From Streptomyces calvus (GTDB lineage Bacteria > Actinomycetota > Actinomycetes > Streptomycetales > Streptomycetaceae), in contig NZ_VCNP01000049.1 of assembly GCF_006782915.1 (NCBI RefSeq), forward strand, positions 124,001-188,000: a stretch of 64,000 nucleotides of DNA, in the 5' to 3' direction. Position 1 is the stretch's first letter. The number at the start of each line of letters is the position of its first letter. Below the pieces are notes generated by a model. That model was not told the DNA's origin. It worked only from the letters and a program-made list of their open reading frames with translations, and searched no databases. Position numbers and translations under genes: made by a program. Positions 8,958 through 16,107 of this stretch are shown one piece after another.

Positions 8958-9022
8958 CCGTACGAAAACGACACACGACACCGCCGCGCGGTCGACCGCG
9001 CGGCGGTGTCATGTTCGTACGG
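8958..9022. terminator. Bidirectional terminator between convergent genes
   Basis: A perfect 34-bp palindrome (8977-9010, centre GGTCGACC) is nested inside a second dyad, CCGTACGAA (8958-8966) with TTCGTACGG (9014-9022). It sits between the convergent stop codons of the thioesterase and the minus-strand membrane protein and serves both. Confidence 0.85.
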
Positions 9023-9045
9023 CCGTGTCCGTACGGCGGTGTTCG

Positions 9046-10005
9046 TCAGTCGCCGGGCCGCAGGGCGCGCCGGCGGTCGTGCAGGACCAGCAGCAGGGTC
9101 ATCCCCATCATCACGCCGAGCACCGCGCTGACATCCCTCGCCAGGGCTCCCGCAAGCGGGAGTTCGGGGGAGGGCTGCTGCATGTCGGTGAGGGTGAGCA
9201 GGTTGTAGACGCTGTACGAGAACAGCATGCCCGACGACACCCAGGCGGCGATCATCGGCGGGAGGAACCGGTTGGTGCCGCGGCGGGCGGTCAGCACGAG
9301 GATGCCCCAGGCCCCGGCGAGCGCCCAGACGGCCGTGCTCAGCGACAGCATGTGCCACCACAGGTCACGCCGGTCCAACTGGTCGGCGTCCAGGCCGAGG
9401 GTGCCGCCCGCCGCCCAGAACACCTTCACGCAGGCGAGCAGGACGCAGCCGGCCGCGACCAGCCGGGCCAGCGTCACCTGCAACTGCCGGGTGCCGCCCA
9501 CCGGTTCGTCGAACGCCAGCGGACCGCCCAGGGCCTCCGGCCAGCGGGCCTTGGCGTAGCCGGCGAGGGCGAGGGGCAGGCCGACGCCGACGCCGACCAG
9601 CGAGATCATCACGAGGATCTGTTCGTAGATCCAGAAGTCCGGTGAACCGGCGTCCTGGTCGCGGTTCATGGCGGCCGGGCCGAGCACCGGCGCCAGCAGC
9701 AGCATGGGCACGAGCAGACCGGTGCCCACCCACACGGGCAGCGCCACCAGCCAGGCGGGCAGGCGCTCGCCCCAGGGCCGGGAGAACGCCATCGCCAGCA
9801 CGATGCCGACGGCGGCGAGGAACGCGGTCGCCGCGTTGATCGCCCGCCAGTCGGCGCCGCCCATTTCCTCGGTCGGAATGAAAAAACCGAAAGTCCAGAC
9901 GATTTTGATGAGCAGATACGGTGTCACCGCTATGGCTGCTCCGAGGCCGCCGACTCGGCGAAACCTGGTCAATCGGTCGGTCGGCTGTTCTGCCCTTACT
10001 GTCAT
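9046..10005 (-). CDS. Multispanning membrane protein of unknown function
   Basis: 319 aa, with about seven to eight hydrophobic segments, including VGGLGAAIAVTPYLLIKIVWTFGFF, LAAVGIVLAMAF, VWVGTGLLVPMLLLAPVLG and VMMGMTLLLVLHD. There is no ATP-binding motif, no transporter-family signature I recognise and no signal peptide. It is transcribed alone on the minus strand between the TEII and the KS/CLF-like pair. Its place inside the cluster makes export, immunity or sensing possible, but nothing in the sequence decides between them. Confidence 0.8.
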   Translation of the reverse strand: MTVRAEQPTDRLTRFRRVGGLGAAIAVTPYLLIKIVWTFGFFIPTEEMGGADWRAINAATAFLAAVGIVLAMAFSRPWGERLPAWLVALPVWVGTGLLVPMLLLAPVLGPAAMNRDQDAGSPDFWIYEQILVMISLVGVGVGLPLALAGYAKARWPEALGGPLAFDEPVGGTRQLQVTLARLVAAGCVLLACVKVFWAAGGTLGLDADQLDRRDLWWHMLSLSTAVWALAGAWGILVLTARRGTNRFLPPMIAAWVSSGMLFSYSVYNLLTLTDMQQPSPELPLAGALARDVSAVLGVMMGMTLLLVLHDRRRALRPGD

Positions 10006-10074
10006 ATCGGCACGCTATCCGGGGGTCGGTGGACGGGTCAAAGCCGGCCCGGCGCATCTGCGGATATCCGCCAC

Positions 10075-11079
10075 TCAGATGAATTCTGGACCAACGGGAT
10101 CGGCGCGGTGGATTCCTATTGCGGTGAGATGCCCGAGTTCGGAAATGGACAGCACCAGGGCGGTCTCGCCCGCCCGGGCCGGCCCGATCAGGTCCAGCAG
10201 CCCCGACACCGCGCAGTGCCGGGCCGGCCGCGTCCCGCCGGCGTCCGCGTCCCGCACCGGGACACCGCGGTCGGCGAGGGCCTCGGCCACGGCGTCGCGG
10301 ACCGCCGCCGCGTGCGGGGCGGCGGCCGGCGGCGCGCCGACCAGCAGGCGCACGGCATCCGTTCCGCCGGGCGACGGGGCCAGCGCGGCCACGCGCGCGG
10401 CGCTCCGGTCGAGCGCCGCGGGGGCCAGGTCACCGGCGGGGCCCGGAGGGAGGAACCGGGAGATCCCGCCGGTGACCGTGGCGAGGGGACGGGTGGCGCC
10501 TGCCGTGCCGGAAGCGCGTCCCCCCGCCGACAGGACGACGGCCGCGGCGGCGTCGTACTCGCCGCGGGCGCCGTGGTCCTCGGGTGCCTGGTCGGCCGCG
10601 GCCGCCACCACCACGTCGGCCCGCCCGGTGCGCAGCGCGGTCACCGCGAACTGCACGGCCTCCAGGCCCGCGGTCACCGGATTGGTGAGCGTGACCGAGA
10701 AGGCGCGGGCGCCGGTGCTGATGGCCAGCTGGCTGCCGGGCGTGTTCATGGAGAAGCCCGGCACCTCGGCGGGGCTGATGCCGTGCACGCCCTCGCCGGT
10801 CAGGACGGTGTCCATCCGGCGGTGCACCCGGGCGATCGCGTACTGGGTGCCGGTCACCACACCGAACCGCTCGGCGGCGACGCCGGCCGGCGGCGGGTCG
10901 TCGTGGCGCCGGCCGAGCGCCTCGTTCGCGGCCGCCAGCAGGTAACGGGTGGCCGGGGTGAAGTACTTCCAGCCGCGCCGGCCGAGATGGGCGGCCGGGT
11001 CGAACCACGGGCCCGGGTCCCCGTCCGTACGCGGCTCCTCGGCGACGGCGCCGACGCCGGTGATCAGTACGGCGGTCAT
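10075..11079 (-). CDS. Chain-length-factor-like ketosynthase homologue (no active-site Cys)
   Basis: 334 aa, thiolase fold. It aligns with ketosynthases over the N-terminal half (VLITGVGAVAEE..., FGVVTGTQYAIARVHRR...), but the TACSA motif is replaced by LTNPVTAGLEAVQ. The later HGTGT motif is also absent and the protein is about 80 residues short. It overlaps by 4 nt with the active-looking KS at 11076, the usual layout of a KS/CLF pair. By analogy with type II PKS it would be the non-catalytic partner that shapes the chain-length pocket. The acyl product is not known. Confidence 0.8.
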   Translation of the reverse strand: MTAVLITGVGAVAEEPRTDGDPGPWFDPAAHLGRRGWKYFTPATRYLLAAANEALGRRHDDPPPAGVAAERFGVVTGTQYAIARVHRRMDTVLTGEGVHGISPAEVPGFSMNTPGSQLAISTGARAFSVTLTNPVTAGLEAVQFAVTALRTGRADVVVAAAADQAPEDHGARGEYDAAAAVVLSAGGRASGTAGATRPLATVTGGISRFLPPGPAGDLAPAALDRSAARVAALAPSPGGTDAVRLLVGAPPAAAPHAAAVRDAVAEALADRGVPVRDADAGGTRPARHCAVSGLLDLIGPARAGETALVLSISELGHLTAIGIHRADPVGPEFI

Positions 11080-12317
11080 GCGGCGGCCCGCCAGGTCAGT
11101 ACGGCGTTGTTGCCGCCGAAGCCGGTGCCGCTCACCAGGACCGAGGGCCGGGCGAGCGGGGCCGGCCGGTCCAGGGGGACCGTCAGCGGGCAGTCCGGGT
11201 CGAGGTCGGTGACGTGCGCGTTGGGCGGGACCAGGCCGTGGCGCAGGACGAGGGCCGCGATCACGCAGCCGAACACGCCGGCCGCGCCGGCCGTGTGGCC
11301 CATCACCGCCTTGGGCGCGTAGCCGAGCACGTCGCCGCCGGACCCGCCGGCGGCCTCGACGGCCGCGCTGATCGCGGCGGCCTCCACGGTGTCGTTGACC
11401 GCCACTCCGGCGCGGTGCAGCACGGCCGCGCCCGGCGTGCCGTCGATCCCGGCGAGGGCCCGGGCGGCCGAGCGGCGCAACTGTTCGCCGGACGGCTCCG
11501 GCGCCATCGGATGGTGGGCGTCGCAGCTCCAGCCGTGTCCGGCCAGCACCGCGTGCACGGGCCGGCCGCGCCGGCGGGCGGACTCGGCGGACTCCAGCAC
11601 CAGGGCGGCGGCGCCCTCACCGGTGACCATGCCCGCCCGGCCGGTGTCGAAGGGCCGGCAGCACTCGCCGTCCAGCAGTCCGAACCGCTGGAGCGTGCCG
11701 ACGGCGACGCGGGAGAAGGCGTCCCCGCCGCACGCCACGACGACGTCCGCCTGTCCCGTCTCGATCAGCTCCGCGCCCCAGCCCACCGCGTAGGCGCCCG
11801 CCGAGCAGGCGGTGGAGAGGGTCTGGCCGGGTCCGCCGATGCCGAACCGGGTCGCGAGCGAGGCCGCCACCCGGTGCGTGGCGGGCGGAACGCCGACGGC
11901 GTCCCCGAACGGCCCCGGGCCCGTGCCCGGACCGGTCCCGGCAGCCGCTCCGGCGCCCGGACGCGCGTCCGCACCGGCCCCGGCAGCCGCGCCCGCGCCC
12001 ACGCCCGGTTCCGACAGGTCGATGTCGCCCAGCGACGTCCCCACGGTCAGTCCCGCGTCCAGCAGGTCACCGGCACTCAGCCCGGCCTCCGCGACGGCCT
12101 CGGCGACGGCGGTCGCCAGCAGCGCGCCGGTCCGCCCGGTGCCCCGCGCCGGGGCGTCGCCGTCCGGCACCGCGTACAGGTGCGGGCGGGCCGGCAGGCC
12201 GCAGACGTCCGGTGCGGGGTCCGGCCGCCGGCTCGCGCCGAGCAGCCCCTCCCACAGGGCGCCGGTGCCGCTGCCGAAGCAGCTCACCGCACCGAGTCCC
12301 GTGACCACCACCGTCAC
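11076..12317 (-). CDS. Beta-ketoacyl-ACP synthase (KS) with low-complexity insert
   Basis: 413 aa. Active-site Cys161 lies in STACSAGAYA. The two catalytic His sites appear as LHRAGVAVND (the usual HGTGT is altered to HRAGV but the His is kept) and VMGHTAGAAG. The C-terminal GFGGNNAVL is typical. Residues ~104-138 are an Ala/Gly/Pro/Thr-rich insert (11903-12008) between beta-strand regions, absent from the other KSs here. Translationally coupled to the CLF-like gene. The divergent ACP operon at 12534 probably supplies its carrier, so this is a second decarboxylative condensing system besides the one at 54-60 kb. Confidence 0.9.
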   Translation of the reverse strand: MTVVVTGLGAVSCFGSGTGALWEGLLGASRRPDPAPDVCGLPARPHLYAVPDGDAPARGTGRTGALLATAVAEAVAEAGLSAGDLLDAGLTVGTSLGDIDLSEPGVGAGAAAGAGADARPGAGAAAGTGPGTGPGPFGDAVGVPPATHRVAASLATRFGIGGPGQTLSTACSAGAYAVGWGAELIETGQADVVVACGGDAFSRVAVGTLQRFGLLDGECCRPFDTGRAGMVTGEGAAALVLESAESARRRGRPVHAVLAGHGWSCDAHHPMAPEPSGEQLRRSAARALAGIDGTPGAAVLHRAGVAVNDTVEAAAISAAVEAAGGSGGDVLGYAPKAVMGHTAGAAGVFGCVIAALVLRHGLVPPNAHVTDLDPDCPLTVPLDRPAPLARPSVLVSGTGFGGNNAVLTWRAAA

Positions 12318-12533
12318 CGTGCACCTGCCTTGCCGTTGTCTCTTTCCCGAAGGCGCGGCACAATGGCCGACACCATTCAGGATGCATTCCCGGCAATCGC
12401 CTCCCGCGGTGCTTGCAAGTACCTGCAGCGATCAGCGGCGCGCCTCGTCACCCTCCATCGCGCTGACCTAGCATCCCTCCGCGAAACGCAATTTCGTCAA
12501 AAAAATGCGAATGGCCCGAGGAAGGGAATTCCG
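12318..12533. promoter_or_regulatory. Divergent promoter region between KS and ACP operons
   Basis: This 216-bp region serves two diverging operons. CTAGCAT at about 12468 (GACCTAGCATCCC) is a plausible plus-strand -10 for the ACP operon. It is followed by an A-rich leader (CAAAAAAATG) and a GAGGAAGGG ribosome-binding site before the GTG at 12534. The region is less GC-rich than its surroundings. Confidence 0.45.
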
Positions 12534-12785
12534 GTGAGTGCCGAAACCACGCTGGACGTGTCGGAACTTCGCGAGCTGGTGGCGGACACCCTGGATGTCG
12601 AACTGTCGGCGCTGACCGACGACGTGCTCCTCATCGAGGAACTGGGCGTCGACTCCGTCGTGGCCCTGGAACTCATGGTCACGCTCGAACAGCGCTACGG
12701 GATCAGGATCCCCGAGGAGGAACTCGGCACGGTCCGCACGTTCCCCGACATCCACGTCCTGCTGAACGGGAAGCTGGGCGGCTGA
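12534..12785 (+). CDS. Acyl carrier protein (first ACP)
   Basis: 83 aa from GTG; GAGGAAGGG is 7-8 nt upstream. The phosphopantetheine site is Ser41 in ELGVDSVVALELMV, inside a normal four-helix ACP length. It is acidic and soluble. The stop overlaps the start of the next gene (TGATG). With the divergent KS/CLF-like pair and the dehydratase at 13985 it forms a compact acyl-chain-building set distinct from the main set at 54-60 kb. Confidence 0.95.
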   Translation: MSAETTLDVSELRELVADTLDVELSALTDDVLLIEELGVDSVVALELMVTLEQRYGIRIPEEELGTVRTFPDIHVLLNGKLGG

Positions 12786-13156
12786 TGGAGGCGCAGACGG
12801 CGGCCACCGGCACCACCGCCGGTGCCGGCGCCGCGTCGTACTTCCTGGTCGAGAGCAAGGGCAACTGGGCGGGCCCCAACGCGGCCGCGTTCCTCGCGGA
12901 CGCCGCGGCGCTCGCCGAGGCCGGCCACCGGGTACGGGTGTTCCTCGTCGAGGACGGCGTACTGAGCGCCGTCGGCACCGACGTCCCCGAGATCCGGCGG
13001 CTGGCCGAGGCCGGCGCCGAGATCCTCGTGGACGACTTCTCGGCGGCGCAGCGCGCGCTGTCCGCCACCACCCTGTCGCCGCACGTCAGGATCGCCGGCA
13101 TGGACCTCGCCGCCGCCGCGCTCACCGAGGACGGCTGCCGGGGAGTGTGGCACTGA
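12785..13156 (+). CDS. DsrE-family-like protein, first of three
   Basis: 123 aa. After a short Ala/Thr-rich N terminus, YFLVESKGNWAGPNAAAFLADAAALAEAGHRVRVFLVEDGVLSAV has the strand-helix-strand pattern of DsrE/DsrF/TusBCD-like sulfur-relay proteins. DDFSAAQRAL follows. The one Cys lies near the C terminus (GCRGVWH), not at the usual sulfur-carrying place. It is coupled by 1- to 4-nt overlaps with its neighbours, so the three DsrE-like proteins are probably made in fixed ratio and may form a DsrEFH-like complex. Confidence 0.65.
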   Translation: MEAQTAATGTTAGAGAASYFLVESKGNWAGPNAAAFLADAAALAEAGHRVRVFLVEDGVLSAVGTDVPEIRRLAEAGAEILVDDFSAAQRALSATTLSPHVRIAGMDLAAAALTEDGCRGVWH

Positions 13157-13566
13157 TGGCCCGCATGGAACGCCGCGTGTGGGACCTGCTGCTGATCCTC
13201 ACCGCGGCCCCGCACTCCGGGGACGTGGTGACCTCGGCGCTGCGCCTGTCCCAGGCGGTGCTCGACCGGGGCGGCTCGGTACGGGTCTGGGCGTGCGGCT
13301 ACGCCAACATGATGACCCAGGACACCTTCGGCGACACCAAGCTGCCCAACACCCGTGACCCCGAGGGCCACTACCCGTCCCCGTCGGCCGTCGTGCAGCG
13401 GATGATCGCCGACGGCGACGGCCGCTTCGGGTGGATCGCGTGCACCGCCTGCTCCGAGGAGCGCGGCGCCGTGCACCACGTGCCGCAGGTACGGCACCGC
13501 TCCCCGCTGCGGCTGGCGACGACCATCGCCGGTGCCCGGCAGACGCTCTACCTCGGAGGGGCCTGA
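13156..13566 (+). CDS. DsrE/TusD-like protein with conserved Cys, second of three
   Basis: 136 aa from the ATG overlapping the previous stop. DLLLILTAAPHSGDVVTSALRLSQAVLDRGGSVRVWACGYANMM is a DsrE/TusD-type start. WIACTACSEERGAV matches the place of the persulfide-carrying Cys region of TusD-type subunits (CxAAxxRRG-like). Family members pass sulfur as a Cys persulfide. This is the only one of the trio with the Cys in the expected position. No sulfur-containing product is predicted from the NRPS, so the role here is open. Confidence 0.7.
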   Translation: MARMERRVWDLLLILTAAPHSGDVVTSALRLSQAVLDRGGSVRVWACGYANMMTQDTFGDTKLPNTRDPEGHYPSPSAVVQRMIADGDGRFGWIACTACSEERGAVHHVPQVRHRSPLRLATTIAGARQTLYLGGA

Positions 13567-13988
13567 TGAGCAGCACCACCACCGCCGCCGGCCGAGGCTC
13601 CGGACCGCCCGTGCTGTGCGTCCTGGACCGCGCCTACCGGGGCGCGGTCGAGGCGCAGTTCTTCCACGCCCTGTACGGACTGCTCGACCTGCACGGCCAG
13701 TTCCAGCGGGTGGACGTGGCGCTGCGCGGCGCCGCGGTGACCCTCGCCGTCGAGGAGGACGTCTACCGGCCCTCGGTCCGGCTCGGCACGATGACCCTGG
13801 ACACCCTGCCCGACTACCGCGGCTCCGTGCGCGACCTGGTCGCCGAGGACTTCACCGTCTTCGTGGACCGGGACGCCGTGACGGCGCTGGGCTTCGACCC
13901 GCAGCGGCTCGTCGCCGGGACCGTCCTGCTCGACCCGGCCGAACTCGCGCTGCGCTGGCCCGAGTACGACCAGGTGTGGTTCGTATGA
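13566..13988 (+). CDS. DsrE/F-like protein, third of three
   Basis: 140 aa, starting at the ATG that overlaps the previous TGA. VLCVLDRAYRGAVEAQFFHALYGLLDLHGQFQRVDVALRGAAVTLAVEEDVYRP has the same alternating hydrophobic strand and helix pattern as the two genes before it. EDFTVFVDRDAVTALGF and a C-terminal VWFV follow. A catalytic Cys is not evident. Assignment rests on pattern, size and operon position, so it is weaker than for the second protein. It overlaps the dehydratase gene by 4 nt (ATGA). Confidence 0.55.
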   Translation: MSSTTTAAGRGSGPPVLCVLDRAYRGAVEAQFFHALYGLLDLHGQFQRVDVALRGAAVTLAVEEDVYRPSVRLGTMTLDTLPDYRGSVRDLVAEDFTVFVDRDAVTALGFDPQRLVAGTVLLDPAELALRWPEYDQVWFV

Positions 13989-14929
13989 CCGGGCCCGCCG
14001 CCGTGCCCCGCGCCTACGCGGCACCGCTGCGCGCGGTGGACCGGACGGAGACCGTCTCCGACGGGCCCGTGACGCGGCTCGTGCTGTACAAGACCGTCGA
14101 CCCCGAAGACCCCTACATGGCCGGTCACTTCCCGGGGCTGACGCTGCTGCCGGCCGTGTTCGTCCTGGAGGCGCTGCGCCAGGCGGTGACCGACCTGACC
14201 GGCGCGGACGAGCCGCTGAACCTGCTGGAGGTGAGGTCGGGGCGCTGGCTGGCGCCGATGCAGGGCGGTGACGAGATCCGCCTGGACGTCACGGTGACGC
14301 CCGACGGGCCCGGACGCCTGACGGTGACCGCCGACGGCGTACGGCAGGACGGCACGCCCGTCGCGGCGGTGAAGGCGACGCTCGGCGACCGCGCGGCCGT
14401 CCTCGCCGCGCGGCCCCCCGAGGACCCGCCGCCCGCCCCGGCCGACGGCCCGCCCGGACCCGACTACACCGGCATCCTCGGCCTGCTGCCGGTACGGCAC
14501 CCGATGCTGATGGTGGACCGGGTCGAATCCCTCGACCCGGGACGGCAGATCACCGTCGCCAAGGCGGTCTCCGGATCCGAGCCCTGCTACCAGGACCTGG
14601 CCGACGGACTGCCCCTGTCGCGGTACATGTACCCGCGGTCCCTGATGCTGGAGTCGTTCGGGCAGGCCTCGGTGCTGCTGTGGCTGGCCACCGGCACCGC
14701 CGAGGGTGTGCCCGTGGCCGCCGCCTTCCGCGACTGCCGCTTCTTCGGCGAGGTGCGGCCCGGCGCCGTACTGCGGCACGTGTCGCGGATCGACCGGCTG
14801 ATGGCGAACAACGTGTTCGTCTCCGGGCAGACCTGGGACGGCGACCGGTGCGTGATGACGGTCGGCACCCTGGTCGGCTCCAGCCGGCCCCGCGAACGCG
14901 TCGACCGCGCGCTGACCACCGCCTCCTGA
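13985..14929 (+). CDS. Fused double hot-dog dehydratase (FabA/FabZ-like)
   Basis: 314 aa with two hot-dog domains. The first (residues ~15-145) carries the FabZ-type catalytic motif YMAGHFPGLTLLPAVFVLEALRQAV with His48. A Pro-rich linker (PPEDPPPAPADGPPGPD) follows. The second domain (~157-300) starts with the FabZ-like LPVRHPMLMVDRV but has no GHFPG His. It keeps a Glu in SLMLESFGQAS. It should dehydrate 3-hydroxyacyl-ACP. The two halves correspond one to one to the separate proteins encoded at 59845 and 60240. A strong terminator follows. Confidence 0.88.
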   Translation: MTGPAAVPRAYAAPLRAVDRTETVSDGPVTRLVLYKTVDPEDPYMAGHFPGLTLLPAVFVLEALRQAVTDLTGADEPLNLLEVRSGRWLAPMQGGDEIRLDVTVTPDGPGRLTVTADGVRQDGTPVAAVKATLGDRAAVLAARPPEDPPPAPADGPPGPDYTGILGLLPVRHPMLMVDRVESLDPGRQITVAKAVSGSEPCYQDLADGLPLSRYMYPRSLMLESFGQASVLLWLATGTAEGVPVAAAFRDCRFFGEVRPGAVLRHVSRIDRLMANNVFVSGQTWDGDRCVMTVGTLVGSSRPRERVDRALTTAS

Positions 14930-14960
14930 CCGCCGCCTCCCGGCCACCGCACCGGCCACC

Positions 14961-14987
14961 GGCCCCCGCTCCTTCGGCGCGGGGGCC
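14961..14987. terminator. Terminator between convergent genes
   Basis: GGCCCCCGC (14961-14969) pairs perfectly with GCGGGGGCC (14979-14987). It lies between the stop of the dehydratase gene and that of the minus-strand thioesterase-like gene. Confidence 0.8.
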
Positions 14988-14999
14988 GTTCGCCGTGCG

Positions 15000-15797
15000 T
15001 CAGGACGCCACGCGGGAGCCGAGGATCCGGTTGACGGCCTCCGCCACCCGCTTGTCGCGCAGCATGTCGCAGTGGTCGACGTCGATGCCGACGTTCCGGC
15101 CGGCCAGCGCCGCGCCCTGCGACGGCGTGCGGGAGCCGACCGCGGTCGCGGTGCGCCACGCGGCGGCCGGGTCGATGCGGCGGGCGGCGTCCAGGTAGGA
15201 GACGTACGACCGGAACACCGCGACGAACTCGTCCAGCAGCTCGGTGTCCAGCTCCTCCCGGGCGAACGCCGCACCGGCCCGCTCCATGAAGATCCGCACC
15301 AGGACGTCGCCGTACGCGCCGAAGTCCACGTCACCGGTGCGGGCGGCGTCCGCCTCCTGCTGCGCGGCGCTCACCTCCTCGGCGGTCAGCACCGAGGCGA
15401 ACTGGTTCATCATCGCGGCGAAGTCCCGGTACAGGCCCGCCGGTTCGGGCACCTCCGGCTCGAACAGCACCAGGTGCGGGGCCTCGTCCTGCCGGGCCGC
15501 GACCCGCGCGGCCAGCTCACCGGCGAACACGCTGCCGGCGCAGTAGCCGAGCACGGCCCGCACCCTGCGGCCGTCGGCCGCCGCCTCGCCGTCCCACAGC
15601 GCGAGGTAGTCCTCGGCCGGCAGGCCGTCGCCGGCCGGCTGGCGGGTCTCCCACACGGCGAGCTCCGGGTCGAGGCGCGGTGCGAGGTCGGTGAAGGCCG
15701 AGTCGGACCGGCCGGTGGTGGCGAAGTCGACGGCGAGCACCAGCTCGCCGCCGGCCCGGCCGGGGCCGAGCACTTTCCATCCGCTGAGCTGAGTCAT
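15000..15797 (-). CDS. Thioesterase-like alpha/beta hydrolase with Cys at the nucleophile position
   Basis: 265 aa from the ATG at 15797, MTQLSGWKVLG. The open frame extends further upstream but only as Arg/Pro-rich non-coding sequence crossing a hairpin. It resembles stand-alone NRPS thioesterases. The nucleophile elbow reads LGYCAGSVF, so Cys86 replaces Ser. The C terminus has GIDVDHCDMLRDKRVAEAVNRIL, with the His expected for the triad. Cys-nucleophile thioesterases occur in some NRPS systems that make strained or unusual acyl bonds. It might act on the peptide, the acyl starter or the DsrE system's product. It lies downstream of the P450-ferredoxin pair, past a hairpin. Confidence 0.8.
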   Translation of the reverse strand: MTQLSGWKVLGPGRAGGELVLAVDFATTGRSDSAFTDLAPRLDPELAVWETRQPAGDGLPAEDYLALWDGEAAADGRRVRAVLGYCAGSVFAGELAARVAARQDEAPHLVLFEPEVPEPAGLYRDFAAMMNQFASVLTAEEVSAAQQEADAARTGDVDFGAYGDVLVRIFMERAGAAFAREELDTELLDEFVAVFRSYVSYLDAARRIDPAAAWRTATAVGSRTPSQGAALAGRNVGIDVDHCDMLRDKRVAEAVNRILGSRVAS

Positions 15798-15833
15798 GGG
15801 TCTGTCCACTCCAGTACGGGAAGGCGGGAAAAC

Positions 15834-15886
15834 GGCCGCGGGTCCGGCTCCCTCGTCGCTGTGGACGGGGAGCCGGACCCGCGGCC
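15834..15886 (-). terminator. Long hairpin between ferredoxin and thioesterase-like genes
   Basis: Bases 15834-15852 pair perfectly with 15868-15886 (19 bp, 15-nt loop). It directly follows the ferredoxin stop on the minus strand and comes before the thioesterase start at 15797. It should stop or reduce read-through from the P450-ferredoxin transcript. Confidence 0.85.
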
Positions 15887-15904
15887 CGGGGGACGGGGAA
15901 GAGG

Positions 15905-16102
15905 TCAGCCGCCGGTGATCAGGACGGCCTTGCCCGGGCAGAGGTGCTCCGCGACCTTGCGGGCGTCGTCGGCGTCGGCGCCGGTGGGCGAGTCGTTGAG
16001 GACGACCACCATCCCGTCGTCCTCCTGGTCGAAGACCGACGGGGCGTGCAGCGTGCACAGCCCGGCACCGATGCAGCGGTCGCGTTCGGCGTGAACCTTC
16101 AT
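15905..16102 (-). CDS. Ferredoxin, 3Fe-4S type
   Basis: 65 aa. MKVHAERDRCIGAGLCTLHAPSVFDQEDDGMV and the later EHLCPGKAVLI give Cys residues in the C-X5-C...CP arrangement of actinobacterial P450-partner ferredoxins with a 3Fe-4S cluster. It starts 5 nt after the P450 stop, so the two are co-expressed. It carries electrons from an NAD(P)H:ferredoxin reductase, for which the gene at 48365 is the obvious candidate, to the P450. Confidence 0.95.
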   Translation of the reverse strand: MKVHAERDRCIGAGLCTLHAPSVFDQEDDGMVVVLNDSPTGADADDARKVAEHLCPGKAVLITGG

Positions 16103-16107
16103 GGCGC

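Noticed and set aside
15798..16058. Longer N terminus for the Cys thioesterase
   Set aside because: The extension crosses a 19-bp hairpin and the ferredoxin gene and has no domain character; the fold begins at the ATG at 15797.
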